Positions 9,446 through 18,260 of a stretch of DNA of 64,000 nt are shown here, in pieces. Below the pieces are notes generated by a model. It had not been told where the DNA came from and ran no database searches. It worked only from the letters and a program-made list of their open reading frames with translations. How positions within the stretch are numbered: the stretch's first letter is position 1; the number at the start of each line of letters is the position of its first letter. The stretch comes from Pseudoalteromonas sp. DL-6 (GTDB lineage Bacteria > Pseudomonadota > Gammaproteobacteria > Enterobacterales > Alteromonadaceae), in assembly GCF_004328665.1 (NCBI RefSeq), contig NZ_CP019770.1, forward strand, positions 1,240,001-1,304,000, given 5' to 3'. The position numbers and the translations under genes were made by a program.

Positions 9446-10507
9446 ATGAAAAAATCCTACGTTATTGCTTTAGTGATTATTGTTGCCGGCTTAGTGTGGT
9501 TTTTAGGTCAAGGTAATGCTAGTTATTCAGCTTCGCAAACAACAGCTAAAGAGCATAAAAAAACACCTGAACTTGCGACTATGCCGGCAAAATCAGAGGT
9601 ACCAGCAGTTAAATCAAGCATAAAAAAAATGCCTGAAGAGCAGCATGAGTTTAATGAAGATATAGCTAAAGCAGCATCGGCGGTAGCGCAGCAATATCAG
9701 CAAAGCTTAGCATTTCCGCCATATTCGCAACCTCTAACGGTATATGATGAAGACCGGCTTAAGCCAAATCAGTTTTTTCCGGTTAGTAGCCCAGTGGGAG
9801 AGCAGGGCGGGGAGTTAACCTTAAGTTTATCTCAATATCGTTATGTCTACCCGCAAGCGATTAAATTAACCATAAGCGCACAAAATTTAGACAAAGCACA
9901 GGTAACACTCAGTGCTACTGATACTAAACAGCCGTTAAAAACACACAGCGGTGTTGCTCGTGACAATGAGTTGGCAATTACGTTTAAAGGTGAAGAAGAT
10001 TTCCCTCGTAATTTACAGTTATTAGTTGAAGCCGACATTGCGGGTAAAATGGTTCCTGTGGTGGCACAAATACAATATATGCCGCCTAGTGCAACCCTAA
10101 CTAGCTTTGATAACGCGTATCCACGTTATGATAATATGATAGTGCCTGCTAACTTAACAGTGATAAAAAGTGGTTTATATCGTTTAAGAGCTAACTTATA
10201 CAGTGGAACTTCGCCATTAGCACATTTAGTTGCTAAAGCACGTTTAAATGAAGGCAGCCAACAAATTGATTTTAAAGCGCATTGGTCTGTTTTGCCTAAG
10301 CAAACGAATGACTTACGGTTGAGGGACTTTGTTATTGAACGTATGTCGCCAAGCCCAGGTGAGCGTAACAGCTTTGGACAAAGTAAAGTGAGTGAGTTTA
10401 CTATTGAAGATTTTGCTTACGATAGCTTACAACAGCTGCCTTATCAGGCGAATAAACAAGAAATGCAGAGTTTAGAGTTTTTACAAGGATTAGCTGCCGG
10501 TAAGTAG
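9446..10507 (+). CDS. Unrecognised anchored periplasmic protein
   Basis: A 353-residue protein of a family I do not recognise. The N-terminus (KKSYVIALVIIVAGLVWFLG) is an uncleaved-looking membrane anchor. Next comes a low-complexity linker of about 70 residues rich in Lys, Glu, Ala and Pro, then roughly 230 residues that look mostly beta-stranded (for example VYPQAIKLTISAQNL and GLYRLRANLY), suggesting one or two immunoglobulin-like domains. No catalytic motif or cysteine pair stands out. The start is supported by AGGA nine bases upstream. A terminator separates it from the lipase-like gene, so joint function is only a guess based on adjacency. Confidence 0.7.
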   Translation: MKKSYVIALVIIVAGLVWFLGQGNASYSASQTTAKEHKKTPELATMPAKSEVPAVKSSIKKMPEEQHEFNEDIAKAASAVAQQYQQSLAFPPYSQPLTVYDEDRLKPNQFFPVSSPVGEQGGELTLSLSQYRYVYPQAIKLTISAQNLDKAQVTLSATDTKQPLKTHSGVARDNELAITFKGEEDFPRNLQLLVEADIAGKMVPVVAQIQYMPPSATLTSFDNAYPRYDNMIVPANLTVIKSGLYRLRANLYSGTSPLAHLVAKARLNEGSQQIDFKAHWSVLPKQTNDLRLRDFVIERMSPSPGERNSFGQSKVSEFTIEDFAYDSLQQLPYQANKQEMQSLEFLQGLAAGK

Positions 10508-10524
10508 CAGCATAGAACAGAGTG

Positions 10525-10550
10525 AAGGGTTTGCATTACTGCAAACCCTT
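10525..10550. terminator. Hairpin between convergent genes
   Basis: A perfect 11-base stem (AAGGGTTTGCA and TGCAAACCCTT) with a TTAC loop sits between the 3' end of the plus-strand anchored protein and the 3' end of ttcA. It probably terminates transcription from one or both sides, although T-runs are short. Confidence 0.65.
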
Positions 10551-10555
10551 AAAAA

Positions 10556-11470
10556 TTAGCTTAAGTTAATAGTAACTACATCTGCTTGATTTGTTTCATC
10601 TTGTTCAGGATTAACCGGCGCTTTTGGTATGTCGGGTTTATCTAACGCAATGTCGCCACCATCAATCACGTCACCGGTTTGCAGATTTGCAAAATCAAAC
10701 AATTGGTTATCAGCTAAATGCGAAGGCACAACATTTTGCATGGCAGTAAAAATACTTTCTATACGCCCAGGGTGCTCTTTATTCCATTGCGCTAGCATAT
10801 TTTTAGTGTGCTTACGTTGTAAGTTTTCTTGTGATCCACATAAGTTACACGGAATAATAGGGTAGCCTTGGCTAAATGCGTATTGGCTAATATCGGCTTC
10901 TTTACAATATGCTAATGGGCGAATAACCATGTGCTCGCCGTTATCACTCATTAGCTTAGCCGGCATACTTTTGAGTTTGCCGCCGTAAAACATATTTAAA
11001 AACAAGGTTTCTATCATGTCATCGCGGTGATGGCCTAAAGCTATTTTAGTAGCGCCTAGCTCTTTAGCGGTGCGATACAAAATACCACGACGCAGACGAG
11101 AGCAAAGTGAGCATGTTGTTTTACCTTCAGGAATAATATCGGTAACAATACTGTAGGTATCTTCTTCGACAATTTTATATTCAATATTTAAGTTATCAAG
11201 GTATTCAGGCAGTACATGCTCAGGAAAGCCTGGTTGTTTTTGGTCAAGGTTAACCGCAAAAAGCTCAAACTTAATAGGGGCAACCCGCTGTAAATGTTGC
11301 AGCATATCGAGCATAGTATAACTGTCTTTGCCGCCCGATAAGCACACCATAATACGGTCGCCTTCTTCTATCATGTTAAAGTCCATGACAGCTTGACCTG
11401 TGAGGCGGCGTAAACGCTTTTGAAGCTTATTTAAGTTGTGTTGAGCTTTGGCTTGAGCAGAATGAGACAC
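10556..11470 (-). CDS. ttcA: tRNA 2-thiocytidine synthetase TtcA
   Basis: 304 residues. TtcA is an iron-sulfur, ATP-dependent enzyme that thiolates cytidine 32 of certain tRNAs. The PP-loop SGGKDS lies near residue 46, and the cluster-binding pairs CSLC and CNLC follow in the expected places. [11 protein letters not shown] and [17 protein letters not shown] match E. coli TtcA closely. The start is GTG at 11470, since no other initiation codon precedes the conserved region. Its Shine-Dalgarno (AAGGGGG) is inside a 13-base-pair inverted repeat that abuts the start codon (separate entry). The gene follows uspE and fnr, as in Shewanella and relatives, in the order expected for this redox region. 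Confidence 0.97.
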   Translation of the reverse strand: MSHSAQAKAQHNLNKLQKRLRRLTGQAVMDFNMIEEGDRIMVCLSGGKDSYTMLDMLQHLQRVAPIKFELFAVNLDQKQPGFPEHVLPEYLDNLNIEYKIVEEDTYSIVTDIIPEGKTTCSLCSRLRRGILYRTAKELGATKIALGHHRDDMIETLFLNMFYGGKLKSMPAKLMSDNGEHMVIRPLAYCKEADISQYAFSQGYPIIPCNLCGSQENLQRKHTKNMLAQWNKEHPGRIESIFTAMQNVVPSHLADNQLFDFANLQTGDVIDGGDIALDKPDIPKAPVNPEQDETNQADVVTINLS

Positions 11471-11525
11471 TACGCCCCCTTATAAATAGTACGGCAAAAT
11501 TAATTGCTAAAAATAAAGGGGCGTA
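11471..11525 (-). promoter_or_regulatory. ttcA leader hairpin covering the ribosome-binding site
   Basis: In the mRNA sense the arms are UACGCCCCUUUAU (complement of 11513-11525) and AUAAGGGGGCGUA (complement of 11471-11483). They pair over 13 positions with one U-G wobble around a 29-base loop. The 3' arm contains the Shine-Dalgarno and ends immediately before the GTG start, so the folded form should block ribosome access. This may be a translational switch, or possibly an attenuator. Confidence 0.6.
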
Positions 11526-11562
11526 TTATATGCCATATGTAATATCACAGCTACAGCAAACG

Positions 11563-12489
11563 TTAACTTTCTGCAAGGGGGCTTACATAGCCGTCAGGTT
11601 TCAATGCAAGTACATCACAATCAAGGCTGTCAATAACATGCTCAGCGGTGTTACCTACTAATGCTGCACTTAAGCCGGTACGTCCCACAGTGCCAATAAC
11701 CACTAATTCACTATTTAAACGTTTAGCAACATCTGGTATCACATCTTCTGGCAAGCCTTCTTCTATAAAGCACTGCTCAGAGGTTAAGTTAAACTCATTA
11801 GCTAGTTCATTAGTTGACTCAATATGATGTTTTTTAACTGATTCGTTGTAAAGCCCGGGGTTAAACTCAGGAATTTCTATGGCAATATTTACCGGTGTAG
11901 CAGGGTAAGCATTGACTAAGTTAAGTTTAGCATTAGCGAGTTCACATAAAAACTGTGCATCTTTAATAATGCGCTTATTAAGTGAGAGGTGCTGTTCATT
12001 TTCACTGACTGCATTTACGGCAGCTAAAATATTACCTTGTGCTGGCCATTGCATATCTTTTACAAATAATACCGGCGTTGGGCATTTTCTAACTAAGTGC
12101 CAGTCTGTAGGAGTAAAAATAACCGCTTTTAGTGCGCCGTGTTGATGCGTACCTTTGATAACTAAGTCGTATTTATCATTGATAACGGTATTAATTATTG
12201 CCTCGTATGGTCGATTATGCCAAATAACTTGCGTATCAATATTAATATTTTGATAAGGAGAGACCAGATCTTTAAGCCATAGCTCGCGATCTTTGAGGAC
12301 GGCTTGACGCATTGCTTCACGTTCATCGCCTGATAACATAGTGGTCATTTCGTAAGAAAAATCGTAAACCGTCATAAAGGCGGTAATGCTCGCACCCGAT
12401 TTTTTGGCTAAATCTATTGAACGCGCGAGGGCATTTTGATCGTCTTTAGTTGGGTCAATAACCGCGATAATACGTTTAATCGTTTCCAT
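11563..12489 (-). CDS. uspE: Universal stress protein UspE
   Basis: 308 residues with two tandem Usp domains (about 5-150 and 155-300), the UspE architecture. The first starts KRIIAVIDPTKDDQNALARS. The second ends with VVIGTVGRTGLSAALVGNTAEHVIDSLDCDVLALKP, the GxxG-(9)-GS/T-like nucleotide-binding tail of the fold. UspE is a cytoplasmic stress protein linked to motility, aggregation and oxidative or DNA-damage resistance. The position between fnr and ttcA is conserved in enterobacteria and Shewanella. The start ATG has GGAG seven bases upstream, and this site can pair with an upstream sequence (separate entry). It probably has its own promoter in the 106-base gap after fnr. Confidence 0.93.
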   Translation of the reverse strand: METIKRIIAVIDPTKDDQNALARSIDLAKKSGASITAFMTVYDFSYEMTTMLSGDEREAMRQAVLKDRELWLKDLVSPYQNINIDTQVIWHNRPYEAIINTVINDKYDLVIKGTHQHGALKAVIFTPTDWHLVRKCPTPVLFVKDMQWPAQGNILAAVNAVSENEQHLSLNKRIIKDAQFLCELANAKLNLVNAYPATPVNIAIEIPEFNPGLYNESVKKHHIESTNELANEFNLTSEQCFIEEGLPEDVIPDVAKRLNSELVVIGTVGRTGLSAALVGNTAEHVIDSLDCDVLALKPDGYVSPLAES

Positions 12490-12490
12490 T

Positions 12491-12561
12491 GTGCTACTCC
12501 ATTCACTTAACAGTTATATATTTAGTGTAACGCAAATACACAACAGTTAAAGGGGTAGCAC
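12491..12561 (-). promoter_or_regulatory. uspE leader inverted repeat
   Basis: In the mRNA sense GUGCUACCCC (complement of 12552-12561) can pair with GGAGUAGCAC (complement of 12491-12500) over ten positions with one mismatch. The second arm holds the GGAG ribosome-binding site of uspE. Further imperfect pairing of UUUAACUGUU with AACUGUUAAG would extend the stem. Confidence 0.45.
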
Positions 12562-12595
12562 TAAGATTATTGTTCTATATCAATTTATTGATCTA

Positions 12596-13333
12596 TTAAC
12601 GGGGTTTTACAATCGCAGCGGTTTTAGCAAGCGCGTCATTATCTAAAATAGTAATAAACTTACCTTCTACTTTGATCAAATCTGCTTTTTGAAAACGGCT
12701 CAATAAACGGCTAATGGTTTCAACAGTTAAACCAAGGTAGTTGCCAATTTCACCGCGAGTCATAGTAAATCTAAATTCTTTACGTGAAAAACCACGTTCA
12801 CCAAAACGCTCTGATAAATTATAAATAAAACTCGCTAGGCGTTCTTCGGCAGACTTTTTATTAAGTAGTAGCAGCATTTCTTGATCGTAGGTTATTTCAC
12901 TACTCATTAAGCGCATAATTTGTTGGCGTAGCTTAGGCAGTTTACCAGCAAGTTCGTCAAGGGTATCAAAGGGGATTTCACATACCATTGAGGTTTCTAG
13001 TGCTTGAGAAAAGCTTTGATGCTGCATTTTGTTAATGGCATCAAATCCAACAAGGTCGCCAGCTAAGTGAAAACCGGTAATTTGTTCATCGCCTTGCTCA
13101 GACAAGGTATACGATTTAAACGAGCCTGAACGAACCGCATAAATTGCATTTAAAGGCGCGCCTGATTCAAATAAGTAGTCACCTTTGTGTAATGGTTTTT
13201 TTCGCTCAATGATCTCATCAAGTTTATCCATTTCTTGGCCATTTAAAGAAAATGGTAAACATAACTGGCTAATACTGCAGTTATTACAGCTAATAGCACA
13301 ATTACCTTTAGCACGACTTTGAGAAAAATCCAT
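12596..13333 (-). CDS. fnr: FNR-type oxygen-sensing transcription regulator
   Basis: 245-residue Crp/Fnr regulator, orthologous to E. coli FNR and Shewanella EtrA. Cys12, Cys16, Cys19 and Cys25 lie in the N-terminal [14 protein letters not shown] segment, and a further Cys near 118 (SMVCEIPF) completes the set that holds the oxygen-labile [4Fe-4S] cluster. The cNMP-like sensor follows ([21 protein letters not shown]). The winged-helix domain contains [16 protein letters not shown], whose recognition helix (E-x-x-S-R) is that of FNR and predicts binding to TTGAT-N4-ATCAA. It sits just downstream of the cbb3 assembly genes, its probable targets. It is 42 bases from the tauE-like gene, so it may be partly co-transcribed. 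Confidence 0.96.
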   Translation of the reverse strand: MDFSQSRAKGNCAISCNNCSISQLCLPFSLNGQEMDKLDEIIERKKPLHKGDYLFESGAPLNAIYAVRSGSFKSYTLSEQGDEQITGFHLAGDLVGFDAINKMQHQSFSQALETSMVCEIPFDTLDELAGKLPKLRQQIMRLMSSEITYDQEMLLLLNKKSAEERLASFIYNLSERFGERGFSRKEFRFTMTRGEIGNYLGLTVETISRLLSRFQKADLIKVEGKFITILDNDALAKTAAIVKPR

Positions 13334-13375
13334 AAGTTCAATCCGTTAAATTTCTATGCACGACATTTATCAATG

Positions 13376-14047
13376 TTAATGCACTAGCTTATCTGTTGCA
13401 ATGATCAGAAGGTAGATACCGTACCAAATGATAACACTGCCTAATGTTATTCGTGTCCATGGGTGGTTAAAAAGCGTATTTAGCTTTTGTGCAGCCACAC
13501 CTAAGGTGATCATGGCAGGAAATGTCCCTAGGGCAAATGACAGCATAACCAAAGCACCATTGAGGGCGTTGCCACTGGTCATTGCCCAGGTAAGTGCAGA
13601 GTATACTAAACCGCACGGTAACCAGCCCCATAACGCGCCATAACCAAGGGCTTTTAAAGGCGAATCAATGGGCATTAAATATTTATTAAGTTTAATTAAG
13701 TGCTGCCAAATAAGGGTTTTACCCAGTTTTTCAAGCCACTGTAAGGTGGCGGCTATGCGCATAATATAAACGCCAACCAGTAACATAAAAATACCGGCTA
13801 AAAATGACAAAAATAATGAAAAGGCAGAATTTTGCGTGGCAAACTGGCTACTAATACCCGCAACAAGGGCTCCTGCTAACATATAACTTAAAGCTCGACC
13901 GCTGTTATAAGCAAGAGAATATAACCAGGTTTGACGTTTGTTACTGGCAAGTTGTAACGAACTGGCAATACCGCCACACATAGCAATGCAATGACCACTG
14001 CCAATTAAACCCATTAAAAAAGCGCTAACAAAAATAGGGTCAATCAT
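13376..14047 (-). CDS. TauE/SafE-like membrane protein of the cco cluster
   Basis: 223 residues, six or seven membrane segments. The ATG at 14047 (MIDPIFVSAFLMG) is preferred over an upstream TTG because it overlaps the ccoS stop by eight bases, implying translational coupling. LMGLIGSGHCIAMCGGIASS near the N-terminus is the signature of the sulfite exporter TauE/SafE-like family commonly found beside ccoS, with His and Cys residues in the first membrane helix that suggest metal (copper) handling. GALWGWLPCGLVYSAL forms the second conserved half. A role in copper supply or maturation of the cbb3 oxidase is inferred from context; it is not proven. Confidence 0.87.
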   Translation of the reverse strand: MIDPIFVSAFLMGLIGSGHCIAMCGGIASSLQLASNKRQTWLYSLAYNSGRALSYMLAGALVAGISSQFATQNSAFSLFLSFLAGIFMLLVGVYIMRIAATLQWLEKLGKTLIWQHLIKLNKYLMPIDSPLKALGYGALWGWLPCGLVYSALTWAMTSGNALNGALVMLSFALGTFPAMITLGVAAQKLNTLFNHPWTRITLGSVIIWYGIYLLIIATDKLVH

Positions 14048-14207
14048 TACTTTTATTGTGCTGCTCTTTGTCGTCTTCAAACAAAATACTGTGGCCTTGC
14101 TTGTTTAAATCAGAGAATTGCTCGCCTTTTACAGCCCAAAAAAACACGCCAATAGCAATTAATACAAACAAAATAGCAATAGGAACTAAAATATAAATTA
14201 TGCTCAT
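14040..14207 (-). CDS. ccoS: cbb3 oxidase maturation protein CcoS
   Basis: A 55-residue protein: one N-terminal membrane helix (MSIIYILVPIAILFVLIAIG) followed by the conserved FFWAVKGEQFSDL, where the WA-x-xxGQF-DL pattern defines CcoS/FixS, and a charged tail. CcoS is required for insertion of haem and copper into the catalytic subunit of cbb3 oxidase in other bacteria. Its ATG overlaps the ccoI stop (ATGA), and its own stop overlaps the downstream tauE-like start, so the three are coupled. Confidence 0.95.
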   Translation of the reverse strand: MSIIYILVPIAILFVLIAIGVFFWAVKGEQFSDLNKQGHSILFEDDKEQHNKSND

Positions 14208-16576
14208 AACTTTAATAGCCTTAGTGAATTACATATCACAATAATTGAGCTGGCAGACATACCAATAACCGCCATCCACGGCGCAACTAAGCCCATAGCA
14301 GCAAGCGGTAATATTGAGCCATTATATAATAAAGAAAGTGTTAGGTTTTGTTTAATTATACGTCGTGTTTGCTTGGCAACGGTTAATAAATGCGAGATGG
14401 AGGCTAAGTCACTGTTAAGCAATACAACATCGGCACTGTTTTTAGATATATCGGCACCGGTTTCCATGGCGATAGATAAATGGGCACTGGCAAATACTGG
14501 GCTGTCGTTTACGCCATCACCAACCATAGCAACAATTTCACCTTGCGATGACCAGTGATCAACGGCATTTTGTTTATCTTTTGGACTGCAACTGGCTTGC
14601 ACTGAGTTAAGCTTTAACTTTTTAGCGACTTTGGCACCCGCATCAGATGCATCACCAGTTAGCATATGGCAACTAAGGTTAGCCGCTTGTAAAACATTAA
14701 TTAGCTTATCGGCATCGGCTTTAACTTTATCTACAAAGTAAAAGCGTGCAACAGCCTGCTTGTTTATGTAAAGCGTGGCCTGTGCGTTGGTTTTCTTTGT
14801 ATCAAACCAACCACTTTTACCAATAGCGTAATGCGTATTATCAAACTGAGCGCTTATCCCAATGCCTGGGTGGAGTTGTACATCGTCAAATTTACGCTGT
14901 CCTTTAAACTCCTTAAATGCACTGGCAATAGGGTGTTCAGAATAACTTTCAAGCTGGGCTGCAATATCAAGAACTTGCTCTTTACTGTAGTTATCATCAA
15001 GTATGTCAACCACGTCGAGGCTAAACTTACCTTGTGTAAGCGTACCTGTTTTATCAAAGGCAAATAAAGTGAGCTTTGATAGGGTTTCGAGCACATGCGC
15101 TTGCTTAATTAATATGCCTTTGCGGGTTAAGGTTGCTACAGCACAGGTTAACGCGGTTGGAATTGCTAAACTTAATGCGCACGGGCAAGTGGCCACTAAC
15201 ACCGAAATAGTGATCCAAAATGCAACGTCAGGGTCTACCTGATACCAACCAATCGCAGTTATGGAAGCAAATACCAGTAATACAGCAACAAACCACTGCG
15301 CCACTTTATCGGTAATTTCAACCAGTCTTGGGCGTTTTGTCAGGGCATTATGTTGCAGGCGAATAATTTGATTAAGCAGGGTGTTTTGGCCTAGCTTATT
15401 GATTTTTATTTCAATTATACCATCATGATTAACCGTGCCTGCATATACGTTATGATCAATATACTTTCGTACTGGTTGATGTTCGCCGGTCATCATCGAC
15501 TCATCAACACTGGTACTGCCTTTAACTAATATGCCATCAGCAGGAATGGTTTCGCCTGCTTTTATTAACACAATATCGTTAAGTTTGAGTTTTTTGGCGG
15601 CAATGATGTGCTCATTACCGTGTTCATCGAGCGTACGCGCAGTAAGGGGTAACAACTTTTGCAAGTTAGCAGTAAATTCACTGGCTTTTAAACGCGCTCT
15701 AAACTCTAAGTATTTACCTAATAAGAGTAAAAAGGTAAACATACAAATAGATTCAAAGTAAACTTCGCCTACTTCCATTACTGTGGCATAACAGCTAGCG
15801 CCATAAGCACCAAAAATAGCCAATGATACTGGTAAGTCCATATTCAGCTGTTTTGCTTTTAAGCCATTAATTGCATTACTTAAAAAGGGCAGGGCGCTGT
15901 ATAGAATAACGGGGGTGGCGAGAATTAAACTGATCCACCTAAAGTACTGTTCAAAATTGCTGTCCATTCCAGAGAACATGCCAAAGTACATTGCAAAGGC
16001 AAACATCATCACTTGCATGGTCATCAAACCTGCAACACCGAGACGACGAATATACGCTTTGGCAGTTTGCTGTTTTTGCTGGGCTTCTAAATCTGATTGG
16101 AAAGGGTACGCTTTATAACCTATTTCAGCCAGTGAGGTAATTAGCTCACTTAAAGGCGTGGCGCTTTTATCCCAGTGGATCATGGCACGATTCGTTGAGG
16201 TATTTACATCAACGCGTTTTACTGATTTAAGGTTTAATAATTGTTTTTCAATAAGCCAAGCACAGGCAGCGCAAGTTATACCTTCAACACTCAGTAGTAC
16301 CTCAGAACTGTCATTATGGGTGCTAATAAACTCATCTTGAATATCTTCATTGTCATAGCTTTTAATAAAAGCGAGCTGTTCAGGAACCAGTTGTTCTACT
16401 TTACCAGCGCTAACAGTGCGGTATTTGTAGTAATCGGTCATTCCTTGGTCAATGATATTCTGTGCAACAGCCTGACAGCCAATGCAACACATTGGCTGAG
16501 ATGTATTGTCTATAACTACATGTGCGCTAAACCCAGCAGGCACACTTTCAAGACAATGAAAGCAATTTTTAGACAT
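14204..16576 (-). CDS. ccoI: Copper-transporting P1B ATPase CcoI
   Basis: 790 residues. CcoI exports copper across the inner membrane for the CuB centre of cbb3 oxidase. The N-terminus has an extra Cys-rich metal-binding segment (CFHCLESVP, CCIGCQAV) typical of FixI/CcoI, then a heavy-metal-associated domain with GITCAACAWLIEK near residue 98. Eight membrane helices include the transport motif CPCALSLAIP. The phosphorylation site is DKTGTLTQG, the actuator has TGEHQPV, and GDGVNDSP closes the ATP-binding domain. It lies between ccoH (8-base gap) and ccoS (overlap), clearly in one operon. Confidence 0.97.
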   Translation of the reverse strand: MSKNCFHCLESVPAGFSAHVVIDNTSQPMCCIGCQAVAQNIIDQGMTDYYKYRTVSAGKVEQLVPEQLAFIKSYDNEDIQDEFISTHNDSSEVLLSVEGITCAACAWLIEKQLLNLKSVKRVDVNTSTNRAMIHWDKSATPLSELITSLAEIGYKAYPFQSDLEAQQKQQTAKAYIRRLGVAGLMTMQVMMFAFAMYFGMFSGMDSNFEQYFRWISLILATPVILYSALPFLSNAINGLKAKQLNMDLPVSLAIFGAYGASCYATVMEVGEVYFESICMFTFLLLLGKYLEFRARLKASEFTANLQKLLPLTARTLDEHGNEHIIAAKKLKLNDIVLIKAGETIPADGILVKGSTSVDESMMTGEHQPVRKYIDHNVYAGTVNHDGIIEIKINKLGQNTLLNQIIRLQHNALTKRPRLVEITDKVAQWFVAVLLVFASITAIGWYQVDPDVAFWITISVLVATCPCALSLAIPTALTCAVATLTRKGILIKQAHVLETLSKLTLFAFDKTGTLTQGKFSLDVVDILDDNYSKEQVLDIAAQLESYSEHPIASAFKEFKGQRKFDDVQLHPGIGISAQFDNTHYAIGKSGWFDTKKTNAQATLYINKQAVARFYFVDKVKADADKLINVLQAANLSCHMLTGDASDAGAKVAKKLKLNSVQASCSPKDKQNAVDHWSSQGEIVAMVGDGVNDSPVFASAHLSIAMETGADISKNSADVVLLNSDLASISHLLTVAKQTRRIIKQNLTLSLLYNGSILPLAAMGLVAPWMAVIGMSASSIIVICNSLRLLKL

Positions 16577-16584
16577 ACTAAATA

Positions 16585-17076
16585 CTACTTATAGTTAGGA
16601 GTAACTAAAACGGTGGTTGTGGTTGGTAAAGTGACACTTTCTTTCATTTTCCAACTAGCATCAACGGGTTCAATAAACACTGAGTAAGCACCAGCCGTGT
16701 AGCTTTCTAATAATGCAGTAAACTCTTGGTTTGCATTAGGCGTCAAGGTTGCTTCAAAATCGTGGGCTTTAATAGTACGGTGGAAAAATGACAATTTTAG
16801 TGCGTGGATGTTGCTCGTATCGCCTTTAGTAAATTTAAAGCTTACTCGCTCATCAGATACATTTAGGTCACCATGCAGATACAAGGCTTTTGCTTTATCA
16901 AACTTGATCAGCTCTAAGTTGATTGCTTTGCCTTTTTTATAGTAATCATCAACGACCATATCTGGACCGTTACCTATAGCTGTAATAAATAAACTAATGC
17001 AGCCAATAATTGCAGCTAGAGGGAAGAAGATTAAAAACCAAGGCCAAAAATTTTTATACCACGGAGTCGGTTGCAT
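16585..17076 (-). CDS. ccoH: cbb3 oxidase assembly protein CcoH/FixH
   Basis: 163 residues with one N-terminal membrane helix (FWPWFLIFFPLAAIIGCISLFI) and a periplasmic domain. PWYKNFWPW at the start and VVDDYYKKGKAIN after the helix are the conserved FixH signature. FixH/CcoH interacts with the oxidase during assembly and is needed for its stability. It begins the ccoH-ccoI-ccoS-tauE group. A terminator lies between ccoP and this gene, so the assembly genes may have a promoter of their own or depend on readthrough. Confidence 0.92.
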   Translation of the reverse strand: MQPTPWYKNFWPWFLIFFPLAAIIGCISLFITAIGNGPDMVVDDYYKKGKAINLELIKFDKAKALYLHGDLNVSDERVSFKFTKGDTSNIHALKLSFFHRTIKAHDFEATLTPNANQEFTALLESYTAGAYSVFIEPVDASWKMKESVTLPTTTTVLVTPNYK

Positions 17077-17133
17077 AGTTGCTCTAAAATTGATGAATGT
17101 GCAGCTATATTATAATAAATAAAAGAAAAAGAC

Positions 17134-17165
17134 TAAAAAAAAGCCTCCGAGTAGAGGCTTTTTTG
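17134..17165 (-). terminator. Terminator between ccoP and ccoH
   Basis: AAGCCTC and GAGGCTT pair around a six-base loop, flanked by A8 on one side and T6 on the other, so it can act in both directions. It lies about 60 bases downstream of ccoP and would uncouple structural from assembly gene expression. Confidence 0.88.
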
Positions 17166-17225
17166 ATCTGTATTAATCTATTGAAATAAAAAGATTAAAA
17201 CTGAAACGTTTTGTTAACTTTATCG

Positions 17226-18260
17226 CTATTTTTCTTGTGATAAGCTGTAAACGTAAGCAGTTAATAGGTGAATTTTGTCTTCGCCTAAAATCTCTTTAAA
17301 AGCAGGCATTACACCAGCACGACCGTGGTTTAGTGTTTCTTCAACAGCACGTTGAGAGCCACCGTATAACCAAATGTTATCAGTTAGATTTGGTGCACCA
17401 AACGGTAGGTTATGCGCAACTGAGCCTTTACCATCTGCACCATGACAAGCTGCACACATCGCGAATTTCGCTTTACCTGCCGCGGCATCTTTTTGGTTAA
17501 CAGTACGACCAGAGAGGCTAAGTACGTAAGCGGTCATTTCTTTAACGCCTTGCTCGCCTAATGCATCACCCCAAGGCGGCATTGCTGCAACACGACCTAA
17601 AAGTAACGTTTCTCTGATTTTGTCAGGCGTACCGCCATATAACCAGTCGTTATCTGTTAGGTTAGGGAAGCCAGTACCACCACGAGCATCAGAGCCATGA
17701 CATTGCGCACAGTTTTGAGCAAATAAGCGTTGACCAATTTCAACTGCTAATTGACCCTGCGTTTGTTCATGTTTAGTGCCATTTTCAAGAGCGATTTGCT
17801 GCGCAGCATCACCCGCTAATTTAGAGTCAACTAATTCTAAAACAGGGGTTTTTGCCAATTCATTAAAAATCGGACCAAAACGCTCTTCAGCAGCGCGGTA
17901 TTCTGCATCTAGCTTTACAAAGCGGCCATCTTCTTTAGCATCAATGACTGCTTCTTTCGATTCAGTTAAAGAGGTAACACCTTGATTTGAGCTAGTCCAC
18001 TTTGCCAAGCCTTCCCAATTACCTAAACCTGGGTAAGCTGCTAGGTAATAAACAGACCATACAAACGTTGCGAAGAACATGTAAGTCCACCATTTTGGTA
18101 GTGGATTGTTTAATTCTTCAATGCCGTCAAACTCATGTCCACAGCTTTCACCTTCTTTTACGCCTACATAGTTTTTTAAGTTCCAAACTAGTAGACCAAA
18201 GATAATGATTAAGCATGCAAGGGTTAATACAATAACCCATATACTCCAAAAGCTAGTCAT
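17226..18260 (-). CDS. ccoP: cbb3 oxidase dihaem cytochrome subunit CcoP
   Basis: 344 residues. CcoP is the membrane-anchored dihaem c-type cytochrome that takes electrons from soluble cytochromes and passes them to CcoO. Two hydrophobic helices occur in the first 85 residues (the family variant with two anchors), followed by two haem c attachment motifs, CAQCH near residue 180 and CAACH near residue 272, each with downstream Met ligands (AAMPPWG and GVMPAF). Both cytochrome domains share NLTDNxWLYGG. Overlaps ccoQ by four bases (ATGA) at its start. Confidence 0.97.
   Translation of the reverse strand: MTSFWSIWVIVLTLACLIIIFGLLVWNLKNYVGVKEGESCGHEFDGIEELNNPLPKWWTYMFFATFVWSVYYLAAYPGLGNWEGLAKWTSSNQGVTSLTESKEAVIDAKEDGRFVKLDAEYRAAEERFGPIFNELAKTPVLELVDSKLAGDAAQQIALENGTKHEQTQGQLAVEIGQRLFAQNCAQCHGSDARGGTGFPNLTDNDWLYGGTPDKIRETLLLGRVAAMPPWGDALGEQGVKEMTAYVLSLSGRTVNQKDAAAGKAKFAMCAACHGADGKGSVAHNLPFGAPNLTDNIWLYGGSQRAVEETLNHGRAGVMPAFKEILGEDKIHLLTAYVYSLSQEK

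Noticed and set aside
12579..12592. ATCAATTTATTGAT palindrome between fnr and uspE as an FNR site
   Set aside because: The half-sites are in the reverse order of the FNR consensus (ATCAA first, TTGAT second); it is more likely part of the fnr 3' end.
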